Below are positions 23,306 to 32,042 of a stretch of DNA of 64,000 bases, one piece after another. The notes under the pieces were generated by a model, which was given only the letters and a program-made list of their open reading frames with translations, did no database searches and was not told the DNA's origin. How positions within the stretch are numbered: position 1 is the stretch's first letter; every line of letters starts with the position of its first letter. A program made the position numbers and the translations under genes. Source of the stretch: an uncultured Clostridia bacterium (GTDB taxonomy: Bacteria; Bacillota; Clostridia; Oscillospirales; Ruminococcaceae); assembly GCA_947631455.1 (NCBI GenBank), contig CANRLH010000004.1, positions 124,001-188,000 of the forward strand. Direction: 5' to 3'.

Positions 23306-24916
23306 ATGTACTGCGCTTTATACAGAAAATGGCGTCCTCTCAGCTTTGACGACGTTGTTTCGCAAAGCCATATAACGACCACTCTTAAAAATCAGATAAT
23401 CGCAAACAAAACCGCCCACGCATATCTTTTCACCGGCTCAAGGGGAACCGGCAAAACCACCTGCGCAAGAATTTTTGCAAAGGCTATCAACTGTCTTGAT
23501 ATGCACGATGGCGAGCCGTGTCTTAAATGTGACATCTGCAAACAGGCGGATAACCAGTCGCTTACTGATATAATTGAGATCGATGCCGCTTCAAATACCG
23601 GCGTTGACGATGTTCGTTCGCTCAAAGAATCAGCGCTTTATATGCCTGAGCAGGCAAGGTATAAAGTGTTCATAATCGATGAGGTCCATATGCTCTCAAA
23701 CAACGCGTTCAACGCGCTTTTAAAGCTGCTTGAAGAGCCGCCGGAACATATAAAATTCATACTTGCCACCACCGAGGTCCATAAGATCCCGCCGACCATC
23801 CTATCAAGATGTCAGCGGTTTGACTTTGCACGCATCAAAGCAAAAGACATCAAAGACCGTCTTATGTTTATAGCGTCAAAGGAGGGCTTTAAGCTTGACG
23901 ATGACGCCGCGTCGCTTATTGCGAAGCTTTCCGACGGAGGAATGAGAGACGCTTTGTCAATGCTTGACCAATGCACTGCCTATTCTGACGAGGTAACAGT
24001 TCAAACTGTTTCTACCGCCGTCGGAATAAGCGGAAAAGAGTATGTTTTTGACATTTTGGAAGCTGTTTTTGACTCAGACGCCGCTAAGGCGATAGATAAG
24101 GTAAACGAGCTTTATTCTATGTCAAAGGATCTCCAGAGGCTGTGCGAGGAGCTTTTGTCACAGGTGAGAAACGCAATGCTTATAAAAACTTCTTCTCACG
24201 CTGAGGAGCTTATAGCGTCAACGCCTGAAGAGTACGGCGTTCTCAGTGAGCTTGCGGAAAAAAGCACTTTGCAGGGTATTATCTCAAAGCTTGAACTTCT
24301 TGAGGAATTAAACGAGCGTCTAATAAAAGCAACCAACAAAAAAATACAGTTTGAAATGGGTATAATCAAGCTTTGCTCCTGTGAAGAAACACGCCGGATC
24401 GGTTCGGATCATACTCAGGCTGCGGATCTAAAGCCGCTGCTTAACAGGATATATAACCTTGAAGAAAGGCTTAATAGCGCCCAGACTGTACCGATACAAA
24501 AAAACGAGGTCAGGCGTTATGACCCGATAATTCCCGAAAATCAGACCAGTCCTGAAAAACCGTCTGCCGACCTTTCGAAGGTAAAAACCGAGGACTTAGA
24601 GCCGCTTAAAAACTGGCGTGACATACTTTCGCGCCTTGTAGAAAAAAGCCCGTCCACCTCAGCGTTCATGACTGATTCAAGCGCATATATATATCAGAAC
24701 ACTATACTTATAGTGGTGAAGAACCGACTGCTTATAAAGCTTTTAAAGGATCACGTAAAGGCTCTTGACGAAGCAATAACAGAAACTCTGGGCGCAAGGT
24801 TTGCAATAAGAGTAAGGGCTGTATCAAATGAAGAACTTAAGGACGAGGAAAGTCCGGTAAATAAATTATTAAAGAAAGCAAAAGATCTTGATATTAAAGT
24901 AGAAGTCAACAAATAA
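23306..24916 (+). CDS. dnaX: DNA polymerase III subunit gamma/tau
   Basis: 536 residues from the ATG at 23306 (MYCALYRKWRPLSFDDV), with GAGAGGGGTG upstream; an in-frame extension to 23183 runs back through the SRP RNA and is rejected. The AAA+ clamp-loader motifs are complete: GSRGTGKT Walker A at residues 44-51, the zinc Cys set C63, C72, C75, C78, IIDEVHML Walker B and LSRCQRFDF sensor/SRC motif. Residues 370-536 form a shorter tau-like tail. It loads the sliding clamp at the replication fork. It is followed after 14 bases by ybaB and then recR, the conserved Firmicutes cluster. Confidence 0.97.
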   Translation: MYCALYRKWRPLSFDDVVSQSHITTTLKNQIIANKTAHAYLFTGSRGTGKTTCARIFAKAINCLDMHDGEPCLKCDICKQADNQSLTDIIEIDAASNTGVDDVRSLKESALYMPEQARYKVFIIDEVHMLSNNAFNALLKLLEEPPEHIKFILATTEVHKIPPTILSRCQRFDFARIKAKDIKDRLMFIASKEGFKLDDDAASLIAKLSDGGMRDALSMLDQCTAYSDEVTVQTVSTAVGISGKEYVFDILEAVFDSDAAKAIDKVNELYSMSKDLQRLCEELLSQVRNAMLIKTSSHAEELIASTPEEYGVLSELAEKSTLQGIISKLELLEELNERLIKATNKKIQFEMGIIKLCSCEETRRIGSDHTQAADLKPLLNRIYNLEERLNSAQTVPIQKNEVRRYDPIIPENQTSPEKPSADLSKVKTEDLEPLKNWRDILSRLVEKSPSTSAFMTDSSAYIYQNTILIVVKNRLLIKLLKDHVKALDEAITETLGARFAIRVRAVSNEELKDEESPVNKLLKKAKDLDIKVEVNK

Positions 24917-24930
24917 GGAGGATAATCATA

Positions 24931-25278
24931 ATGAAAGCAAGATTACCGGCAGGCATGGGCGGAGGTCCGCAGAATATGAACCAGATGCTCAAGCAGGCTC
25001 AGAAGATGCAGGATGAAATAACAAGAGTTCAGGGAGAGCTTGAGGAGAAGGAGTTTGAGACATCTGTCGGCGGTGGAGCGGTTGAGATCAAGATGACAGG
25101 CGCAAAGAAGCTTTTGTCTGTAAAAATCAAGCCTGAGGTCGTTGACCCGGACGATGTTGAGATGCTTGAAGACCTCATAACAAGCGCTTTTAACGACGCT
25201 GTCGATAAGATTGAAAAGGCAAGCGAGGAAGAAATGTCAAAGGTAACCGGCGGTGTTTCGTTCCCGGGGCTATTTTAA
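24931..25278 (+). CDS. ybaB: YbaB/EbfC-family nucleoid-associated protein
   Basis: 115 residues. The N-terminal Gly/Met-rich start and MNQMLKQAQKMQDEI helix, VGGGAVEIKMTGAKKLLSVKI sheet and the C-terminal DLITSAFNDAVDKIE helix are the standard YbaB pattern. Members form dimers that bind DNA with little sequence specificity. The start has a full AAGGAGG site. It lies between dnaX and recR, as in most bacteria, and is co-transcribed with them. Confidence 0.95.
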   Translation: MKARLPAGMGGGPQNMNQMLKQAQKMQDEITRVQGELEEKEFETSVGGGAVEIKMTGAKKLLSVKIKPEVVDPDDVEMLEDLITSAFNDAVDKIEKASEEEMSKVTGGVSFPGLF

Positions 25279-25281
25279 GCC

Positions 25282-25884
25282 ATGGCGGAATCCAGCGCTC
25301 TGCCCCTGATTGAGCTGGCAGAGCAGTTTGCCAAGCTTCCGGGCATAGGTATGAAAACGGCACAAAGGCTTTCTTTCTTTGTTATGAGCATGACGGAAGC
25401 CGAAGCCAGACAGTTTGCCGAGGCAATAATAAAAGCTCACTCTACCGTTCACAGCTGCAAGGTGTGTCAGAATCTGACGGACAGAGTTATTTGTCCGATA
25501 TGTGATGATCCAAGCCGCGACGGTTCAACTATATGTGTTGTAGAAAGTCCTAAGGACGTTACCGCATTTGAACGGACGAAAGAATATAAGGGCGTATACC
25601 ATGTGCTGCACGGTCTAATTTCACCGATCGACAATATTACCCCTGACAAGCTGAGGATCAAGGAGCTTTTGTCGAGGATCTCAGACGGCAAAGTAAAAGA
25701 GGTAATAATGGCAACAAACCCCACAGTTGAGGGAGAAGCAACCGCTATGTATATTTCAAAGCTGTTAAAGCCGCTTGGGGTAAAGGTAACGCGGCTGGCC
25801 TTTGGGCTTCCCGTGGGAGCAATACTTGAATATGCTGATGAGGTTACGCTATTTAAGGCACTTGAAAACAGAAATGAAATATAG
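25282..25884 (+). CDS. recR: Recombination mediator RecR
   Basis: 200 residues, full RecR length. The helix-hairpin-helix [15 protein letters not shown], the four-Cys zinc motif [16 protein letters not shown], a Toprim domain ([15 protein letters not shown]) and the C-terminal Walker-B-like region [14 protein letters not shown] are all present. RecR works with RecO and RecF to load RecA at gaps. Only 3 bases separate it from ybaB. Confidence 0.97.
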   Translation: MAESSALPLIELAEQFAKLPGIGMKTAQRLSFFVMSMTEAEARQFAEAIIKAHSTVHSCKVCQNLTDRVICPICDDPSRDGSTICVVESPKDVTAFERTKEYKGVYHVLHGLISPIDNITPDKLRIKELLSRISDGKVKEVIMATNPTVEGEATAMYISKLLKPLGVKVTRLAFGLPVGAILEYADEVTLFKALENRNEI

Positions 25885-25894
25885 ATATAAATAC

Positions 25895-25929
25895 AAAACG
25901 GCCGCCGGAGATATTCCGACGGTCGTTTT
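25895..25929. terminator. Bidirectional terminator between recR and the tadA fusion
   Basis: A 15-base stem (25895-25909 with 25915-25929) formed by AAAACGGCCGCCGGA and its complement with two GU pairs; T-rich flanks lie on both strands. It serves the dnaX-ybaB-recR unit and the convergent tadA gene. Confidence 0.88.
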
Positions 25930-25972
25930 CGGTTATGAAACAGCTTAAATAAGCAAATCGTAAGCGGTTATT

Positions 25973-26932
25973 TTACCATATAAGGCTTTTTAAGCCTTCA
26001 TATTGTTCAGCGTCCGGCGCGAACACTTTTCCCTTTGACTGAAGTTCTTCAAAATCTTTGCGATCGACCCATTTGTAGTCCTCGGTCTCACCCTTTTGTA
26101 GCTTTATTTCATCTGCATTGACGTCGGTTTTCAAAAGATAACAGTCTGTAAAGCTAGATTCGCCGCGAACGGTTTTAATAAGCTTAAAGTTTTCTTTTTT
26201 TCTTTTGATACCTGTTTCCTCCATAAGCTCACGACAAGCGCCGCAAACGCTTGTCTCCCCCGCCACGACTGAGCCTGTGGTACATTCCCAGTGCCCCGGG
26301 CAATTGTTTTTTTCCTGTGAACGCTTAGTGATAAGTATCTTGCCGTCGCGGTTTTTGGTTATTACCACCACTACCGTGTGAAAAGTTCCCTCCTTTAAAG
26401 GAACTCCTCGTCTGTGTGTAAGAAAAAGCGGATTTCTGTCCTTATCATAAAGGTCCCACAGCTCAGGCTTGTTCTGTGTTTTAAGCCTTTTTTCTCTAAA
26501 AAATTCAGAAAGCAGAACTGCGCACTCTTTCTCAAGCACACCGCCTTTAATTTCCGGCATATGGGTTTTAGTTAGCGAAAACAGATCCACTGCAGAGCCG
26601 CAGGCGCCTGCTCTTTTGTCATATGCTCCAAACACTACCCTTGAAACTCTTGCATTTATAATTGCTCCGGCGCACATTGCGCAAGGCTCTAACGTAACAA
26701 AGAGAGTGGTGTTAAAAAGCCGCCAGCCGCCAAGTTTTTTAGCGGCAGATTCTATGGCTGTCATTTCAGCGTGCAAAAGAGGGGAATTTTTGTTTTCGCA
26801 CTCATTTTTACCTTGACCAATAATCTCACCGGTTGAGTTATCCACAACCACCGCACCAACGGGGATCTCTTTGTTTTGAGCCGCACTGAAAGCAAGCGCC
26901 AGTGCTTTTTTCATATAATAAGAATCTGTCAT
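25973..26932 (-). CDS. tadA: TadA-type tRNA adenosine deaminase fused to a Nudix hydrolase
   Basis: 319 residues in two domains. Residues 1-155 are TadA: PLLHAEMTAIE (HAE zinc/catalytic motif) and TLEPCAMCAGAI (PCxxC). This domain deaminates A34 of tRNA-Arg(ACG) to inosine. Residues 158-319 are a Nudix domain with the exact Nudix box GSVVAGETSVCGACRELMEE followed by TGI, most like the YfcD/isopentenyl-diphosphate-isomerase-like group with its WDLYDKDRNPL start. Free-standing TadA is about 150-170 residues, so the extra domain is a real fusion in one open frame. The Nudix substrate is unknown. Confidence 0.92.
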   Translation of the reverse strand: MTDSYYMKKALALAFSAAQNKEIPVGAVVVDNSTGEIIGQGKNECENKNSPLLHAEMTAIESAAKKLGGWRLFNTTLFVTLEPCAMCAGAIINARVSRVVFGAYDKRAGACGSAVDLFSLTKTHMPEIKGGVLEKECAVLLSEFFREKRLKTQNKPELWDLYDKDRNPLFLTHRRGVPLKEGTFHTVVVVITKNRDGKILITKRSQEKNNCPGHWECTTGSVVAGETSVCGACRELMEETGIKRKKENFKLIKTVRGESSFTDCYLLKTDVNADEIKLQKGETEDYKWVDRKDFEELQSKGKVFAPDAEQYEGLKSLIW

Positions 26933-26945
26933 AATATATCCTCGT

Positions 26946-26977
26946 AAAAAAGCCGAGCAGAATGTCTGCCCGGCTTA
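26946..26977 (-). terminator. Terminator of the GT2 gene
   Basis: Hairpin AAGCCGGGCAG / CTGCTCGGCTT on the minus strand (26950-26976) followed by TTTTT. Confidence 0.85.
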
Positions 26978-26984
26978 ATTTTTA

Positions 26985-27935
26985 TCAGTCCTTGAGATAT
27001 TCCTCAATAATAAACTTCGGCCGTTTTTTCGTTTCAAGATACACCTTTCCGATATACTCCCCAATTATTCCTATCGCCAGAAGCTGAAGTCCGCCGATTG
27101 CCCATACCGAGACCACGATAGAAGTCCATCCGGGAACAGTCTGGCCCATAAAGTGGCGGACCAAAAAGTATATGAGCATACCAATACTTACCACAAAAAT
27201 GAACAATCCTAAAAAAGTAATAAAGCTTATCGGTTTTATCGACAGAGATGTTACTCCTTCTGTGGCCAGCGCGAGCATCTTCTTAAGCGGATACTTTGAT
27301 TCACCGGCAAGGCGCTCACCCCGTTTGTAATACACCTCAGCAGATTTATAACCTATCATGGGAACAATTCCGCGCAGGAAAAGGTTTACTTCGCCAAATC
27401 CCTCAAGCCCCTCGATAGCTCTTCTGCTCATAAGCCGATAATCTGAGTGATTGTATTTCACATCGGCACCCATAAATCTTAACAGCTTGTAAAAGCCCTG
27501 TGCGGTGGCACGCTTAAAAGCAGTATCCGTTTCACGGTTATTTCTGATTCCGTAAACTATATCGCAGCCCTCGTAATACTTATCTATCATTTCGTCTATC
27601 GCATTGATGTCGTCCTGTAGATCGGCGTCAAGCGATATAGTGATGTCGCAGTCATTTTTCACAGTTAAAAGCCCGCCTAAGAGAGCATTCTGATGTCCTC
27701 TGTTGCGTGAAAGCTTAACTCCCATAAATATCTCGTCGCCTTTGTGAAGCTTCTCAATAATGCTCCATGTTTTGTCTTTAGAGCCATCGTCAACAAAAAC
27801 GATTCTGCTTAAGTATGAGATTTTTTCCCGCTCCATCAGAGAGATCATTTTCTGTTTAAGCTTAGCCGCAGAATCCATAAGCACTTCCTGCTCGTTAAAG
27901 CAAGGAATAACCAAATAAAGCTTAACTGCCTCCAT
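26985..27935 (-). CDS. GT2 polyprenyl-phosphate glycosyltransferase (DPM1/GtrB-like)
   Basis: 316 residues from the ATG at 27933-27935 (GGGAGTG upstream). A GT-A domain occupies residues 1-230, with VIPCFNEQEVL, FVDDGSKDKTW, NRGHQNALLGGLL and the DADLQDD metal-binding motif. Two C-terminal membrane helices (about 240-265 and 275-300) follow. Such enzymes transfer glucose or another sugar to undecaprenyl phosphate to give donors for extracytoplasmic glycosylation. The gene is monocistronic. Whether it serves the LtaS-type or capsule polymers cannot be told from sequence. Confidence 0.92.
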   Translation of the reverse strand: MEAVKLYLVIPCFNEQEVLMDSAAKLKQKMISLMEREKISYLSRIVFVDDGSKDKTWSIIEKLHKGDEIFMGVKLSRNRGHQNALLGGLLTVKNDCDITISLDADLQDDINAIDEMIDKYYEGCDIVYGIRNNRETDTAFKRATAQGFYKLLRFMGADVKYNHSDYRLMSRRAIEGLEGFGEVNLFLRGIVPMIGYKSAEVYYKRGERLAGESKYPLKKMLALATEGVTSLSIKPISFITFLGLFIFVVSIGMLIYFLVRHFMGQTVPGWTSIVVSVWAIGGLQLLAIGIIGEYIGKVYLETKKRPKFIIEEYLKD

Positions 27936-27993
27936 TTTAACACTCCCACTTAACTGAAGTGACCACAGATCACTTAAAATACATAACAACAAC

Positions 27994-28022
27994 ATTATAT
28001 CATTATAAAAAAACATTGTCAA
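27994..28022 (-). promoter_or_regulatory. Sigma-A promoter of the GT2 gene
   Basis: Minus strand TTGACA (28017-28022), 17-base spacer, TATAAT (27994-27999), about 60 bases before the start codon. Confidence 0.82.
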
Positions 28023-28353
28023 TAAAGGATAATTTTACCTTGACATATTAAAATAATTTCTCTGTTTTGTTATTTGTTCCCTCTGCGCGCTAAAACGTAA
28101 GGCAAAATTAAATTGCCACAACAAACAACGAGAGATCGTCAATGCTCCATTTATAAAGACGAGTGACTGACAAAATGAAATAATGCTTGCTCACACCCGT
28201 CAAAATTCCAAAAGACGTTTGCCACAAGGAATTAACAAATTATGAACAATGTAAACGTTTAGTGAACAAATATAAGATATTTTATTTATAATGCACGTTT
28301 GCGTGCAATTTTCCCATAAAAACCGCCTATTAGTAGAGGAGGTAAGAGAAAAT
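28023..28353. other. Intergenic region between the GT2 gene and the carboxyltransferase operon
   Basis: About 330 bases of AT-rich DNA between a leftward promoter and the leftward operon terminator. A short hairpin TGCACG-TTTG-CGTGCA lies near 28292-28307 without a clear T run. I see no open frame with a ribosome site and no convincing RNA gene. Confidence 0.5.
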
Positions 28354-28384
28354 AAAAAAGCCAGCTTCAAAGCTGACCTTTTTT
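28354..28384. terminator. Terminator of the carboxyltransferase operon
   Basis: Hairpin AAAGCCAGCTT / AAGCTGACCTTT with A and T runs on both sides, immediately downstream of the oadA-like stop codon. Confidence 0.88.
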
Positions 28385-28391
28385 GAGATAC

Positions 28392-29789
28392 TTATACAGG
28401 CATTACCTTTTTCTGCGTGTCAGAATGTTTAGAATCAATGCCGTACTTTTTGTCTCTTCTCTTTTCAAAAAACTTCGGTGCGACCTTCGGAAACTGAGCA
28501 TAGCTTAAAACGTCCTCCTCCTGCTCTATCCACTCTGCGCATTCGGCCTTAAGCTTTTCAAGCTCCGGCTCAAGCAGATCCGCAGGACGGCATGTAATAG
28601 GCTTTTCGTCCTTACAGATTTTCTTCTGAAAGTCAGGGTCTATCTCAACGGGAGTTTTTCCGTATTCACCTCTGACAAGGCCTTTAAACTCTTTGGTTAC
28701 CGTCTTGTAGCGCTCACCCATTATTACGTTGAACACCGCCTGAGTTCCGACGATCTGAGATGTAGGCGTAACCAGCGGCGGGAAGCCGGCGTCCTTTCTG
28801 ACCCTAGGCACTTCCTTAAGAACCTCGGTAAGCTGATCCTCTTTTCCCGCCTGTTTAAGCTGAGAAAGAAGATTTGAAAGCATTCCGCCGGGCACCTGAT
28901 AGATAAGAGCGTTTGCGTCCGTCGCAAGCATCTTTGGATCCAAAAGACCGTTCTTTATATACTTTTCTCTAAGTGTCATAAAGTAGTCTCTTATTTCGGT
29001 AAGAGCAACAAGGTCAAGCCCCGTGTCGTATTCGGTTCCCTGCAAAGCAGCGACCATAGACTCAGTCGGAGCGTGAGAGGTTCCCAAAGCAAGAGGCGAC
29101 ATAGCAGTGTCTATGATGTCCGCGCCGGCCTCGATTCCCTTAAGAAGACACATTGAAGCCAGTCCGGACGTATAGTGCGTATGAAGCTGCACAGGAATTT
29201 TTACATTTGCCTTTATCTTTTTGACAAGTCGCTCTGTCTCATACGGAGTAAGCAGCGCCGCCATATCCTTAATGCATATTGAATCGGCGCCGATAGACTC
29301 TATTCTCTTTGCATAGTCAACATAGTATTCGTCGGTGAACACCTCTCCAAGCGTATAGGAAATAGCAATCTGCGCATGAGCTCCCTCTTTCTTTGCGGAA
29401 GCGACCGCAGTTTCAAGATTTCTTATATCGTTAAGCGCATCAAAAATTCTTATTATATCTATACCGTTTGCGACAGACTTTTCGACGAAATACTTAAGAA
29501 CATCGTCAGCATAATGACGGTATCCCAGCATATTCTGCCCTCTGAAAAGCATCTGAAGCTTGGTGTTCGGCATAGCCTTTCTTATAGCTCTTAATCTGTC
29601 CCACGGGTCTTCGTCAAGGAATCTTAAGCACGAATCAAAGGTAGCTCCGCCCCAAACCTCACATGAATGAAAGCCTATTTTATCCATTGCCGGCAGAATA
29701 GGCATCATCTCATCAAGCGACATTCTCGTTGCGATAAGCGACTGATGCGCGTCTCTTAAGACCGTTTCAGTAATTTTAACCTTAGCCAT
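28392..29789 (-). CDS. oadA: Pyruvate/oxaloacetate carboxyltransferase subunit (OadA / transcarboxylase 5S-like)
   Basis: 465 residues of the HMGL-like carboxyltransferase family. TETVLRDAHQSLIATRM starts the TIM barrel; the metal site residues are in LRDAHQ and QLHTHYTSG, and SICIKDMAALLTP carries the carboxylatable/catalytic Lys. The C-terminal part matches the PYC-OADA domain (TPTSQIVGTQAVFNV). No biotin domain is attached, because biotin is on the separate downstream-encoded-in-order carrier at 29815-30183. It moves CO2 between oxaloacetate/pyruvate and biotin. With no membrane beta subunit in the operon, a transcarboxylase-like role is more likely than a sodium pump. Confidence 0.92.
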   Translation of the reverse strand: MAKVKITETVLRDAHQSLIATRMSLDEMMPILPAMDKIGFHSCEVWGGATFDSCLRFLDEDPWDRLRAIRKAMPNTKLQMLFRGQNMLGYRHYADDVLKYFVEKSVANGIDIIRIFDALNDIRNLETAVASAKKEGAHAQIAISYTLGEVFTDEYYVDYAKRIESIGADSICIKDMAALLTPYETERLVKKIKANVKIPVQLHTHYTSGLASMCLLKGIEAGADIIDTAMSPLALGTSHAPTESMVAALQGTEYDTGLDLVALTEIRDYFMTLREKYIKNGLLDPKMLATDANALIYQVPGGMLSNLLSQLKQAGKEDQLTEVLKEVPRVRKDAGFPPLVTPTSQIVGTQAVFNVIMGERYKTVTKEFKGLVRGEYGKTPVEIDPDFQKKICKDEKPITCRPADLLEPELEKLKAECAEWIEQEEDVLSYAQFPKVAPKFFEKRRDKKYGIDSKHSDTQKKVMPV

Positions 29790-29814
29790 TTGTCGTTTTT
29801 CCTTTCAAAAAAGC

Positions 29815-30183
29815 TTACTTGATAACTGCCAGAACCGTTCCGGTCTCAACGCTTGCCTGCTTGGAAACGTTAATGCTTGCAACAGTTCCGGCGCAGGGGG
29901 CATTCACGTCGTTTTCCATCTTCATAGCTTCAAGCACGAACAATGCCTGACCTTCTGTAACGGTATCTCCTACATTCACCTTAACGTCAAGTATAACTCC
30001 CGGCATTGGAGACTCAACATTAGTTCCGCCTGACACCGCCGCTGTATCTGCCTTAGGTGCAGGTGCTGCCGCAGGAGCAGGAACCGCCGCGGGGGCAGAA
30101 GGCTCGCAAGCGCTTGCTGCGTCAACCTCCTCAACCACAACGTCGTACGGTGTACCGTTCACGGTAATGTTATATCTTTTCAT
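29815..30183 (-). CDS. Biotin carboxyl carrier protein (transcarboxylase 1.3S / GcdC-like)
   Basis: 122 residues. An N-terminal beta segment (MKRYNITVNGTPYDVVVEEV), a flexible Ala/Pro linker (PSAPAAVPAPAAAPAPKAD, residues 28-46) and a C-terminal biotinyl domain with VLEAMKMEND, where the middle Lys is biotinylated. It shuttles the carboxyl group between the two carboxyltransferase subunits encoded on either side. Spacings of 25 and 33 bases support one operon. Confidence 0.95.
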   Translation of the reverse strand: MKRYNITVNGTPYDVVVEEVDAASACEPSAPAAVPAPAAAPAPKADTAAVSGGTNVESPMPGVILDVKVNVGDTVTEGQALFVLEAMKMENDVNAPCAGTVASINVSKQASVETGTVLAVIK

Positions 30184-30216
30184 ATTAAATCTTTCCTTTC
30201 TTGAATGAAGTATAAG

Positions 30217-31563
30217 TTAAAACGAGCTGTTTGAATGCTTTTTGGGTAGACCGGAAACCCTTTTTCCAGCCATAATTTCAACGGCGTTTATAAGAGAAGC
30301 TCTTATATTTTCCTTTGCAATAACAGCGTCCACGCACATTTTTTCAGCGGCGTTCTTAGCCGAAGCCTCAGTCTTTGCGTACTCATCCGCAAGAGCGTCC
30401 CTTTCACTCGTTACATCCTTTGCACCCTTTAGCTTATCGTGACTTAAAAACTCAACCGCAGTCAATGGTTCTACCGAAGAAATGACTGCCGTATCAAGAG
30501 CGTAAACAAGATCAGCATTTGCATTTTTCCCCGCAAGAGCGATAAAAGCAGAGCCGTATGCCTTGCCTAATATCACCGAAAGCTTAATAGTTGTGGCCTC
30601 AGCGTATGCAGAAGCGACCTTTGCCTGCTGTCTTACCGCGCCTGACTTCTGTGCGTTATCGCACACACAAAAGCCCTTTGTATCAACAAGCGTTATCACC
30701 GGCAGAGAAAAAGCATCACAGGTTCTTACAAACCTTGCTATCTTTGAAGCGTCATCTGCACTTAGCTTTTTCTCGCTCTTGTTTGTTGCAACAACTCCGA
30801 CTGAAGCGCCGTTAAGCGTCGCGAGCGCCGTATAAGATGAACGCCCGAAATCAGCGTACAATTCCAAAACGCTGCCCTCGTCAAAAATGCTTTTCGCAGT
30901 GCTGTCAGCGTCTGACAGATCAAACAACTCGGGAGCCGAGAACTCAAACATCGGAACTTCAGAAATGTTGTTCTGAGGAAGACGTGAAACGAGCTCCTTT
31001 ACCTTTAAAGCACTCTGCTCATAGTCTTCACAGACAAGCGCCGCCGTTCCGTTTTCGGCAGCCGTTTTGGATAGCTCTTTATCCTCGCTGTTCGGCGTTA
31101 TAAATAACTCTGCGTCCTTTGTCATTACAACAAAATCTGCTGACACCGCTATCATTGCCGATGTTAAAGCGCATGGCCCCGCAACAAGCGATATCTGAGG
31201 CACAACTCCCGAAAGAGAATTGACTCTGTTAAGCCACTCCCCATAGCTTTCAAGAGCGCTTACCGTATCGCTTATGTCAGCGCCAAAAGAATCGTAAATG
31301 CCGACAACCGGAACCCCGGTTTTTGCCGCCATATCATAAATCTTTACAATCTTCGCCGCCTGCTCTTTTGTCAGGGCTCCGTTTTTAACACTTGGGTCCT
31401 GTGCAAAAGCATATACCGGGATGTCGTTTACATAGCCAAAAGCAGTTATTACTCCGCTTAAGTCGTTTCCCGATTTAGCCGCAGACGCAATTTCAGTGAA
31501 GGCTCCTCCGTCAAAAAGCGCCGAGAGCCTTTCTTCCGCAGACAAAACAGTCTGAGTGCTCAT
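30217..31563 (-). CDS. Acyl-CoA carboxyltransferase-like subunit (transcarboxylase 12S / MmdA-like), divergent
   Basis: 448 residues from the ATG at 31561-31563; an upstream in-frame ATG contains the AGGAGG site and is rejected. It has two crotonase-like halves: RLSALFDGGAFTEI opens the first, and VDTKGFCVCDNAQKSGAVRQ with KAYGSAFIAL forms the second. Methylmalonyl-CoA carboxyltransferases are about 510 residues, so this copy is shortened, and the N-terminal half is poorly conserved. It likely transfers CO2 between an acyl-CoA and biotin. The first gene of a three-gene operon with biotin carrier and OadA-like subunits. Confidence 0.85.
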   Translation of the reverse strand: MSTQTVLSAEERLSALFDGGAFTEIASAAKSGNDLSGVITAFGYVNDIPVYAFAQDPSVKNGALTKEQAAKIVKIYDMAAKTGVPVVGIYDSFGADISDTVSALESYGEWLNRVNSLSGVVPQISLVAGPCALTSAMIAVSADFVVMTKDAELFITPNSEDKELSKTAAENGTAALVCEDYEQSALKVKELVSRLPQNNISEVPMFEFSAPELFDLSDADSTAKSIFDEGSVLELYADFGRSSYTALATLNGASVGVVATNKSEKKLSADDASKIARFVRTCDAFSLPVITLVDTKGFCVCDNAQKSGAVRQQAKVASAYAEATTIKLSVILGKAYGSAFIALAGKNANADLVYALDTAVISSVEPLTAVEFLSHDKLKGAKDVTSERDALADEYAKTEASAKNAAEKMCVDAVIAKENIRASLINAVEIMAGKRVSGLPKKHSNSSF

Positions 31564-31616
31564 CGTATTTCCTCCTATCATATAAAGCCTAACAAGACTA
31601 TTTTAAACATAGCTTT

Positions 31617-31645
31617 ATTATACTACTAAAATCCGGGATTGACAA
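31617..31645 (-). promoter_or_regulatory. Sigma-A promoter of the carboxyltransferase operon
   Basis: Minus strand TTGTCA (31640-31645), 17-base spacer, TATAAT (31617-31622). It starts just 12 bases beyond the stop of the preceding gene. Confidence 0.8.
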
Positions 31646-31656
31646 GATTATACCAA

Positions 31657-32025
31657 TTATTTTCCACAACTTTTACATTTAGAGAGAAAATCATCTATCG
31701 AGTCTATAGTTTTATAATTATTTTGCACAAAACCAAGCATTTTGTATTTTTCTATCTGATTCTGGGAAAGCTCAGCTTTGTCAATTCCCGAAAGCATAGC
31801 CTTAAAAAGAACCGTTCTGGCTATGCCGTCAAAAAGGAGGATATCTCCGCCGTCTTCTATGTAATCAAGAAAAACGCATTCTGAATCTAAGTGAAACAGC
31901 CCATAACCGTTGACTCTGCCCTTGTCAAACGACTCGACCGCAAGCGTTGTGTCTCTGTCAAGACCAAGGCTTATGATCTTTTCGTAATACCGGGAAATAT
32001 CCTCTGCTGCTTTGATTTCAAGCAT
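31657..32025 (-). CDS. Small protein of unknown function, GNAT-like C-terminal pattern
   Basis: 122 residues. I do not recognise it. Visible features are two beta-rich stretches (GYGLFHLDSECVFLDYIEDGG), a helix with GIARTVLFKAML and the end KYKMLGFVQNNYKTIDSIDDFLSKC, which recalls the last strand of truncated GNAT domains (MLGF-type). No acetyl-CoA loop is evident. It follows the pseudouridine synthase gene by 17 bases and ends the leftward scpA-dac-rlu run. The Cys-containing tail CKSCGK could be a metal site or be without meaning. Confidence 0.7.
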   Translation of the reverse strand: MLEIKAAEDISRYYEKIISLGLDRDTTLAVESFDKGRVNGYGLFHLDSECVFLDYIEDGGDILLFDGIARTVLFKAMLSGIDKAELSQNQIEKYKMLGFVQNNYKTIDSIDDFLSKCKSCGK

Positions 32026-32042
32026 AAAATCATCCTCTGAGT

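Noticed and set aside
27954-27972. Inverted repeat AAGTGA-N7-TCACTT in the GT2 leader as an operator
   Set aside because: Six-base arms in AT-rich DNA are weak evidence and I know no regulator with this site.
28288-28312. Hairpin TGCACG-TTTG-CGTGCA as terminator or small RNA
   Set aside because: The stem is short, no T run follows and no promoter is matched to it.
30242-31103. Several plus-strand frames across the carboxyltransferase gene
   Set aside because: They are antisense to a well-supported gene, have no ribosome sites and match no family I know.
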